Positions 57,440-64,000 of a DNA stretch of 64,000 nucleotides are shown one piece after another. The notes beneath the pieces are model-generated. The model saw only the letters and a list, made by a program, of their open reading frames with translations, ran no database searches and was not told where the DNA came from. How positions within the stretch are numbered: position 1 is the first letter of the stretch; each line of letters opens with the position of its first letter. A program made the translations under genes and the position numbers. The DNA comes from Acanthacorydalis orientalis (lineage: Eukaryota; Arthropoda; Insecta; Megaloptera; Corydalidae), in assembly GCA_034766995.1 (NCBI GenBank), contig CM068318.1, positions 36,920,456 through 36,984,455 on the forward strand. Reading direction: 5' to 3'.

Positions 57440-57576
57440 TGAGCTCAAAGCGATTTCGATGAACTCGTTAATTTCAGGACTCCAGAATTCTATCTTGTTG
57501 GAACGAACAAACTTGTTACCCGTTAGGAGAACTGTGTGTATGCCAGTGGTCTTTATTTTGATTAATAAATATAATT
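57440..57576 (+). pseudogene. Deleted mariner ORF: start codon fused to C-terminus
   Basis: MSSKRFR then a stop, continuing in an adjacent frame FDELVNFRTPEFYLVGTNKL, VTR, a stop, and LYFD with TAATAA at the expected mariner terminus. Nearly all of the DNA-binding and catalytic domains are missing. It forms the left arm of the fold-back structure. Confidence 0.75.
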
Positions 57577-57600
57577 TTTGAGGCATATTTCAGTTAAAAA

Positions 57601-58600
57601 TTACATTTAATAATCTAAATAAAGACGATTGGCCTGCACACATTTCTCCCAACGGATGACAAGTTTGTTTGTTCCTGCAAGATAGAATTCTGTAGTCCTG
57701 GAATTAATCTTTGAAAACCTTCTCTCGTAGCAAATTACTCAAATGTTTAAAAAAAATGATAATCTGTCGGAGTCAGGTCCGGAGAACAAAGTGAATGAAT
57801 TAAGGTTTCATAACCCAGTTCATTTAATTTTTTGAAAGTAATTTGTGAGACGTGTGGTCGGTCGTTCTTATGACGATGAATTGGTCTTTTTCGATTGCTT
57901 AGTGCTGGCCGTAAACGATTCAACTTCTCATACATTTTTTCAATTTCCTCACAATATTTTTCTGCTGTTATTGTTTCACCAGGATTAAAGACGTTGTAAT
58001 GAATGATGTCACTTGCCGACCACCAAACAGTGACCATAATCGTTTTTTCATGAAGCTTCGTTTTAGGAAACTATTTTCGTACTTCTCCTCGGTCTAGCCA
58101 CTGTGATAAACGTTTTAAATTGTTGTATAGAATCCAATTTTCATCATTTATGACAATACGATCAAAAAAAGGATCATTTTTGTTCGGCAAAAGAAGCTCA
58201 GAGCAGACTTCGTATTGCGCAATTGCTTGATATTCGTTTATTTCATACAGCACCCATTTATCCAGCTTCTTTGTATTTCTAATTAGGTTTAAATGTCGAA
58301 CAACTGTTGAATGATCAACTTTGAGTTCTTCTACCACCTCTTGAATTGTTTTACTTGGGTCCACTTCAATAATGGTTCTTAAATCATTATTGTCTACACT
58401 GAAGGACATCCACGACCCGCCTTCTCATCAAGGCTTTCATTTCTATTACGAAATTTTGGGTACCAATTTTGAGCTGTACGTTCACTAGCTGACTCTTCGC
58501 CAAAAACAAATTTGGTATTTCGAGCAGATTCTGCCCCAATTTAAACTTGTACAACAAATCTGCGCGTATTTACTTTTTTTCCATGAATAATTTAAGTGGT
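57601..58600 (-). pseudogene. irritans-type mariner transposase pseudogene (second Asp changed to Lys)
   Basis: Minus strand from about 58585 (MEKK then a stop). Readable: KLGQNLLEIP, a region equivalent to the HTH 1, SFSVDNNDLRTIIEVDPSKT (linker, about 58400), IQEVVEELKVDHSTVVRHLN (HTH 2), IVINDENWILYNN (first Asp, about 58150), WLDRGE, MVTVWWSASDIIHYNVFNPG (58037), RPIHRHKNDRPHVSQ (about 57885) and CSPDLTPTDYHFF (third Asp, 57750). Where the LHDNARPH motif has its second catalytic Asp, this copy has Lys. Thirty-four residues separate that position from the third Asp. A stop follows YHFF, and the C-terminus lies in the fold-back arm. Confidence 0.85.
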
Positions 58601-58769
58601 CATATCCAACAATACTAAAGAATGAAAACAATAGACATAAAATAAAATCATTTGTGCGAATTTCATTGTTTATAATGATGTATCACATAACTGCAACAAA
58701 AGAGATCGGTAACTAGAAAAATCAGCAGCAAACTTAAAATGATAAAACCGCAATTATTTTTTCACCAAC

Positions 58770-58772
<3 letters not shown>

Positions 58773-58824
<52 letters not shown>

Positions 58825-58826
58825 AT
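58773..58826. repeat. (TA)n(TG)n microsatellite
   Basis: TA repeat followed by about nine TG units. Confidence 0.95.
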
Positions 58827-59008
58827 AGGTATGTACTACATCTTTAATAATTGTATGATTATTTCGATAAAAATTGTTTTTAAATTAGTAAATCATTAAA
58901 ACAAATTAATTGATTCGTAAGAATCAATTTATACAAACACTGAACGAAATTGAAAAAGCGGTCAAGTTTTTTATTCTATTATACAAATACAACACATTGT
59001 TACTTGTA

Positions 59009-59254
59009 TAGAGTGATACAATTTAGGCTTCTGTATAAAAGTATTAAAAATAATTCGGTATTAAGAGTATTAATAATAAGTATTAAAAAGAATTAAAAAT
59101 ATTCATGTTATTTTTTATTTAGAATTTTAGTTCAATTCAATACTGAAATACAATTGAACTAAAATACTAAATGGCAACGAACACGTTTTTTTCTTTTAAT
59201 TTTTGCATTTTTTTTTAAATATTTTGATATGGAAGCCTAAATTGAATCACTCTA
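59009..59254. mobile_element. TA-flanked MITE, family 1, copy C (most complete)
   Basis: A 246-bp element with TIRs TAGAGTGATACAATTTAGGC (59009-59028) and the inverse TAGAGTGATTCAATTTAGGC from 59254. TA occurs at 59007-59008 and 59255-59256. The interior has TCAATTCAATACTGAAATAC next to its near inverse, making a long self-complementary core. The TA duplication points to Tc1/mariner-type mobilisation. Confidence 0.8.
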
Positions 59255-59432
59255 TATAATCACTACCCAAGAAATAAAAAGTTACATTTGTTAATTTTAA
59301 AAATAAATAATTTTTTTAGTATATGAAATTAGATTTTCATTAATAAATATTTCCGCTTGTGTCATATTTTATAAAAAAAAATGTTTATCTCTTAATAAAT
59401 AATGTCGGATGAATGAATGAATTAATTTAGAG

Positions 59433-60053
59433 CAGTGGTGTCAAACACGCGACTCGCATGGCTCTAGAATGCGGCCCGCGCCCAATGCTTGAAGTTGATT
59501 TTATCAAGATAATAAAATCGAATTTAAAAAAATATATAAAATACATTTTTAAAACATTACAAATTAAGACATGTTATTGAAATGTGTATGTTTGCAGCAA
59601 AAATCTTGGAAATATTAAAGTAGTACATACTTATGTGAATTTTCCCTTTTAAAGACTAATAATACTTCACACAGGTCAAGGATTGACAAATTAATATTTA
59701 AAATCTGTAGTAAAAATATCATTACCACAAAAAATTACACTCGATATTGATAAAATAGTTTCTGCCTAAAGATGGCAATTTTCTAGTAAAAAATATTATT
59801 ATGTTTAATTCCTCCAATTTAAAATTTTGTTTTAACATTTGATAATAGCACCTGAATGTATTTTTTTTTAATTTTTGTAAATTCATTAGAGAAAAAATAA
59901 TCGTAAAATCTAAATGAGTTATTTTCGAATATAAATAAAAGACCTTTTTTCTCTCGATAATTTTTTTTGGGTAACTTTTTTTTATCTGCGACCGGAAGAC
60001 TCTCTTAAACTGATTTTGGTGGCCCGTGTTCATATATGAGTTTGACACCACTG
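59433..60053. mobile_element. hAT-type MITE with 8-bp target duplication
   Basis: A 621-bp element beginning CAGTGGTGTCAAACACGCGA and ending with the inverse of CAGTGGTGTCAAACTCATAT. Direct repeats ATTTAGAG (59425-59432) and TTTTAGAG (60054-60061) flank it, seven of eight identical, as expected for hAT. Sub-terminal CGGCCCGCG and GGCCCGTG words lie near the ends. A 109-codon minus-strand frame inside (59722-60051) has no transposase motif. Confidence 0.85.
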
Positions 60054-60061
60054 TTTTAGAG

Positions 60062-60480
60062 GAATTTTATATCATACTAATTTTTAAAACAGTTGGAAAA
60101 TTAAAATTTTTGTATTTATTTTTTTTAAATGTTCAACATTTAAATTATACAAGTATAAATTTTAAATTTACCTTGAATTTTATTTAATTGTTTTTTATTA
60201 GTTATTTAAAATAATCTTTTTCTCTCTCTCTCTTATATATTTATATATATATATATATAGATAGATAGATAGATAGACAGATAGCAATTATGTATAGGTC
60301 AGAATTTTTTTCCCTATTTTTTTGAACATAGGAATTTAATTAAAATTTTAGAAAAGATGTAAAAATCGACGTTTATATAAATTTTACTGAGATATTTGTA
60401 TGAATGAGAAAGTTAAAAAATACAATACTAATTCTTTTTAATTAACTAATGAAGATGAATCTTTTGATATATGTTTTTGA
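60062..60480. other. AT-rich sequence with (TC)n, (TA)n and (TAGA)n
   Basis: A compound microsatellite at 60222-60285; otherwise nothing recognised. Confidence 0.5.
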
Positions 60481-60489
60481 TTAAATATA

Positions 60490-60960
60490 TCCGCATAGTA
60501 CAGTTCTGACACCGTGGCTAAATTTATATTTACAGATGAATCGTTTTTCTCCTCGTAATTAAAAAAGTTTTTTTCTATCTAAAAATATCCAATAAATCAT
60601 TATTGATCATTTCTGATTGTTGCTGATGCGCATTTCAATGATGAGATGCCATCATCTTCACAGCGCCAAGGTACAGAAAATCGTTTTTGTTTCCAGATTT
60701 ATTCTGTATCAGATTTTATTTATTACTCTGTATATATATTTTATTATTATTGTTCTTTTAATATATTTTTCTTCATCTTAATTCCTTGAAGATAAACATC
60801 TCTATCAAAATGCGCCTTAACAATAATTAAAAATGATCAACAATGATTCATTGAACATTTTTGGATAGAATTTTTTCTGTATTGCGGGTAGAAAAATAAT
60901 TCATTTGTGAAAGTAACTTTTAAACTTTATGATAATAGATTAAAATTTACAGTGCTCTAA
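60490..60960. repeat. Dispersed palindromic repeat family, copy 5
   Basis: Starts ACAGTTCTGACACCGTGGCT (60500-60519). Left arm CCAATAAATCATTATTGATC..GATTGTTGCTGATGCGCATTTC (60590-60640), then GATGCCATCATCTTC (60646). Right arm GAAGATAAACATCTCTATCA..ATGCGCC..AACAATAATTAAAAATGATC (60786-60838). The two arms are inverted relative to one another. Confidence 0.65.
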
Positions 60961-61059
60961 ATGAGTAGAAGAAAAGTATTCTTTTGTACGAGGAAACAAA
61001 GTGTTTATCTATGATTTCAAAGTTTGGACATAAATTTACTTATCTCTTTACACTTAACA

Positions 61060-61310
61060 CTTTGTGTGTTAAAATAATTATTATTGATCATTTCTTATTG
61101 TTGCTTGTGCGCATTTCGATATCATCTTCAAAGCGTCAAGGCACAAAGAAGATGGCATTGTCATCGAAATGCGCATAAGCAACAATCAAAAATGATTATT
61201 AATGATTTGAATACATTTCACCAAAAAAAGTTTCTGTTGGTTGTGAAGTGAAAATCAATTAATTTGTTAAAATTAATTTTACCACAGTATCAGAACTGTA
61301 TTGTAGGTTG
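61060..61310. repeat. Dispersed palindromic repeat family, copy 6, with long hairpin
   Basis: Left arm 61076-61129 (TTGTTGCTTGTGCGCATTTC) and right arm 61148-61207 (GAAATGCGCATAAGCAACAA) are inverted, with about 18 bp between. It continues with the terminal motif CCACAGTATCAGAACTG (61281-61297), the inverse of the start of copy 5. Confidence 0.75.
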
Positions 61311-61364
61311 ATACATTTTTTCTGTATTTTATTAAGATTGTATTTTGTACATTTCTCTTTACCA

Positions 61365-61540
61365 TAATATTCTGAAGGTAGTGGCGCCGTCATCTAACGC
61401 CCCTAAACAAGAATTAAAAATGTTTAATAGTCATTTATTAAATATTTTTGGTTATTTTTGTGGTTTGTAGGATGAGAGAAAAATTAATTTGTATACGAGA
61501 AGTGAACTAAACCGCAGTGCCAGAACTATATAGTGATAGT
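61365..61540. repeat. Dispersed palindromic repeat family, copy 7
   Basis: GTCATCTAACGCCCCTAAAC..GAATTAAAAATGTTTAATAGTC (61390-61435), TTGTGGTTTGTAGGATGAGA (61458) and CCGCAGTGCCAGAACT (61511-61526), in the same order as copies 1 and 6. Confidence 0.55.
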
Positions 61541-62085
61541 TCTTAAAATATGTCTGGTTTTTCATTTAACCGAAAACATTTCTAGATGAATATTATATTA
61601 TGTTGGTAGGAAAATAATTACGGTTATCTTTTCTCAATTCTAACTTTTGAATGTGTCATTTCATCTTATTCATGTTAACATCATTTTGAAGTGCATTTTT
61701 CAGTCTGTATTTTGATAACATAGATTTTGGTTTCATTATTAATTTTTCTTCAAATTGGGTTATTGAATTAACACGATGAATTCTGGAACAGTTTTATATG
61801 ACTTGACAAAGGTGCCGCAACGTATTTTTTTTGTCGTGCTATATACATATTGTGTTAAAATATAATATACAACAGTTTAATTGAACTGTATTATCATTTT
61901 TTAAGCATTTATCTTAGTGGAGGCCATCAATTATTCACCCCCTAGCACCGGACTGTGTTTTTTTAATAACGTTTCGATGTTATATGGTGCATTAGTTTTT
62001 TTTACATCATTGTAATAACGATAATAATATTGAAAATTTTAGAACGGTTATCATTTACTTGAATTATATGTTTTTACTAATCTTA
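61541..62085. other. Unique AT-rich sequence
   Basis: No recognisable feature. Confidence 0.4.
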
Positions 62086-62087
62086 GC

Positions 62088-62509
62088 ATCGCCGGTCGCC
62101 GATGACCCTCATAGCATTCAACGCATTAAAGATGTAAAAGAAGCAAATAAGAGCAATTTTTGCATGAGTTCAAAACGGGCGGTAAAGCAGTAAAAACTGT
62201 TCGTAAACTAAACGATGCTTTTGGTGTAGGTACTGTTAATGAACGTACGGTATAATGATAGTTCCAAAAATTTTGTGCTGTGGACAAGAGCCTTAAAGAT
62301 GAGGAAGGCCGTGGTCGTCCTTCTTCAGTTTATAACAACCAACTGAAGGCGTTAGTTGAATCAGTACCACGCACAACAATTCGAGAGCTTACACAAAATT
62401 CAAGCGTTAGTCATCCAACAGTTCTGGACCATTTAAAATCACACAAATTAAAAAAAATGTAAATAAATTTGAAGGTAATAAACCGCAATTATTTTTCTAC
62501 CAACCTAAT
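62088..62509 (+). mobile_element. irritans-type mariner, deletion derivative with 3' TIR
   Basis: Plus strand: EQFLHEFKTGGKAVKTVRKL (62154-62212) then VGTVNERTV, two stops, KSLKDEEGRGRPSSVYNNQL (62282-62345), RELTQNSSVSHPTVLDHLKS and a stop at about 62459. This is the whole DNA-binding part of a mariner transposase. Within 20 bp the sequence jumps to the 3' terminus AACCGCAATTATTTTTCTAC..CCAACCTAA (to 62509), followed by TA. The entire catalytic domain has been deleted. The TIR matches that of the 57.3-kb composite. The 5' TIR was not found. Confidence 0.75.
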
Positions 62510-62511
62510 AT

Positions 62512-63140
62512 ATAGAAGCTTTTCAGGTGTTAAATTAAATATCTTTTTAAGTGAGAAAAAAAAATCTCAGATGATTTATGTACCTTTTTTGTATTGATTT
62601 GTAAAAACATATTTCGGGTAATTTCTTATTGATGCTGATATTTTTAACTTCGTCGAATCAATTTTAACATTCACATATTTTTTTTACAATATTTAGTTTT
62701 TTTTCCTCGTCGTTCAATGTTTGTAATGGATGTTATCTGGAACTGTATCAATTATATGCTCTCTTCTGTGCTTTTCTATTGTGTTAAAATAGTGTTTTTT
62801 CACTCTGATACTTTTTATTTGATAAATATCTTACCTATCTCATACTAAAATATAGTCATTTGGCTTTGTTCGGTAGTAGAAATTTTACTTTTATCACTCA
62901 TTTTAAACTGTTGTTATTCTACCGAAATTATAAATTGAAAAAGAACGAAAAAAAAACGTATATAACTCAACTTTTTATCAAATATTTACCAAATACTCTA
63001 TGTAATTTGTAATTTTGTGCTGTTACATAGTAAAATGGATGTGTAATATTTTATCAAATATTAAATATGAGGACAAATATAGAATTAAAAAGGCATATAA
63101 GAATTAAAACATTCTTATTCTATATACAGGATTTTTATAA
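62512..63140. other. AT-rich sequence
   Basis: No feature recognised. Confidence 0.45.
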
Positions 63141-63144
63141 AATT

Positions 63145-63500
63145 ATTTTTCTACATAATTTCCCCTTAATTCTTTACACTTAATCCAGAGTTAATGCAAT
63201 TTTAGATTCCATCATGGAAGAAACTTTTTGGTCTCTTATGCAGCCACTTTTGTACCATATTTATAACCTTCTAATCAGAAACAGACTTTTGTAGTCACAA
63301 ATCTTCTTTTAATAGCTCAAAAAGGGAGAAATCACTTAATGCTAAATCGAAACTATATGGTGGGAAGTTCAGGAATTCAAAAACTAGATCTTAAATAAAC
63401 TGATTTGTTGTACTACTCGTGTAATAAATACAGTATAAGGGGGTGTGCAAGAAGCCAAATAGTTTTTTCCAGGACGGAATCTAAAAGTTCGTTAAACGAT
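63145..63500 (-). pseudogene. mariner transposase C-terminal pseudogene
   Basis: Minus strand, mixed frames: TSSTTNQFI (63420), NSPPYSFDLALSDFSLFELL (third catalytic Asp, about 63335), KEDL, a stop, LQKSVSD, VINMVQKWLHKRPKSFFHDG (63265-63200) and NCINSGL. The PPYS-x-DLALSD-x-x-LF and KSFFxDGI signatures are diagnostic of the mariner C-terminal half. Stops follow KEDL and DGI. The first two Asp regions are not recognisable, and no TIR was identified. Confidence 0.7.
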
Positions 63501-63719
63501 GGCCCAAGTGCATACAAACTATGAGAGGTTATATAAAAAAAGGACTAATAAAAAGCATGTATATGGAATATGAGTTTTTTCTTCTCAAATGTTTTTTCAC
63601 TTCTTAACTTAGCATCGTATAATGAATTCGTAGAAGTTTTTTTTTGTTAATTAAGATTTGATTATTCATTGGCAAATTACTATTTTTATACGTTGTTATT
63701 CATTTAATTATTAAACGGT
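63501..63719. other. AT-rich spacer
   Basis: No feature recognised. Confidence 0.4.
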
Positions 63720-63760
63720 TTAACCCTTTGAATCCGGGCGTGCATCTAGGAATCCATTGA
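63720..63760 (+). mobile_element. Possible piggyBac-type terminus
   Basis: TTAA followed by CCCTTTGAATCCGGGCGTGC. TTAA plus CCCTTT is the form of piggyBac target site and TIR start. A similar word, TTAACTCTTTCAATCCGAAG, is at 12958. No partner end lies in the remaining 240 bp, so the element would run past the window. Confidence 0.35.
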
Positions 63761-64000
63761 TGTTTTCCAAAGAAACTATGATGTCAGAGTATAATCTTCT
63801 TGATGATATATTTAAAGGTCACTAATCTCGTTCTATTGAGACTAAATTTATAACTCTTTCTTTCATTAAAAAGAAATTACGTTCGTCCAAAAATCAGACA
63901 ACTCTCGTTTTTTCATTTGAAAATCTATTAAAAGAGAATTGGGTTGAATAATATTTTTTCCAAAAGTTCATCATTGTAAGAAAGAGTATAAAAAATTTCG
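63761..64000. other. Unique sequence to window end
   Basis: No coding signal recognised; could be interior of the putative piggyBac-like element. Confidence 0.3.

Larger units (their letters stand above)
57337..58772. mobile_element. Fold-back composite of irritans-type mariners
   Basis: The left TIR TTAGGTTAGTGCAAAAATAA (57337) and the right TIR (inverse TTAGTTGGTGAAAAAATAAT from 58772) enclose 1436 bp. The 58.4-57.6-kb part is a minus-strand mariner. The leftmost 240 bp instead reads on the plus strand: 5' leader, ATGAGCTCAAAGCG, then a jump to the transposase C-terminus FDELVNFRTPEFYLVGTNKL. The same C-terminus occurs on the minus strand at 57601-57704, so the two form inverted arms of about 105 bp around a 24-bp spacer (57577-57600). 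An inverted joining of two related mariners explains this. Confidence 0.8.

Noticed and set aside
57740..58037. Functional mariner transposase or a host gene derived from one
   Set aside because: Several stops, loss of the second catalytic residue and the inverted C-terminus exclude an intact protein.
59722..60051. 109-codon minus-strand frame
   Set aside because: Lies inside a hAT MITE and shows no hAT transposase motif; Lys/Phe/Ile-rich low-complexity reading.

Overview
This is a very AT-rich eukaryotic window with no convincing host protein-coding gene. The transposon mix suggests an insect: irritans-type and other mariners, Tc1-like DD34E, Tc1/mariner DD41D, Tigger/pogo-like elements, hAT MITEs, RTE-type retrotransposon tails, a small Helitron and dozens of long (TA)n tracts. 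A hymenopteran would fit, but this is inferred from the general look of the sequence only. Long reading frames are either decayed transposase or reverse transcriptase, or six-frame readings of (TA)n giving Tyr-Ile strings. I saw no tRNA, rRNA, CRISPR array or bacterial-type operon.

Layout. 0.46-1.7 kb holds a decayed full-length mariner. 3.27-3.46 kb is a hAT MITE with an 8-bp target duplication. 5-13 kb is an AT desert with TA tracts, one MITE and a strong hairpin. 13-14.3 kb is a full-length DD34D mariner with both terminal inverted repeats (TIRs) and TA duplications. 15.8-17.0 kb holds RTE retrotransposon 3' pieces. 19-20.7 kb is a nested stack: a duplicated ~250-bp repeat interrupted by a TA-flanked MITE, a mariner deletion derivative and a Helitron. 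24.9-25.3 kb is a Tigger 3' end. 25.7-31.6 kb is a diverged three-copy duplication with TA tracts at matching places in each copy. 31.6-32.05 kb is a Tc1-like N-terminal half. 32.5-33.1 kb carries two solo LTRs of one family separated only by TA repeats. 34.26-35.41 kb is a Tigger-like deletion derivative with TIRs. 36.8-38.0 and 51.0-52.1 kb are two DD41D transposase pseudogenes. 39.5-42.7 kb is a cluster of Tc1 and mariner fragments. 44.9-45.6 kb encodes a relic of a repetitive insect protein family. 46.56-48.22 kb is the best preserved DNA transposon (Tc1-like, DD34E residues intact). 49.2-50.8 kb holds a MITE, a 62-bp perfect palindrome and an RTE tail between 304-bp direct repeats. 54-55.2 kb has non-LTR and Tigger relics. 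57.3-58.8 kb is a fold-back composite mariner. 59-61.5 kb has two MITEs and a palindromic repeat family. 62-63.5 kb has two mariner fragments, followed by a possible piggyBac-type terminus.

The parts do not work together as a pathway. The window reads as an intergenic or heterochromatin-like transposon graveyard. A few GC-richer unique islands (about 15.2, 17.6, 35.8, 40.5 and 48.4 kb) are the only places where host regulatory DNA or non-coding exons seem plausible. The most unusual structures are the fold-back mariner, the three-copy duplication, the paired solo LTRs, the nested repeat stack at 19-20.7 kb and the palindromic repeat family with its hairpin at 61.1 kb.
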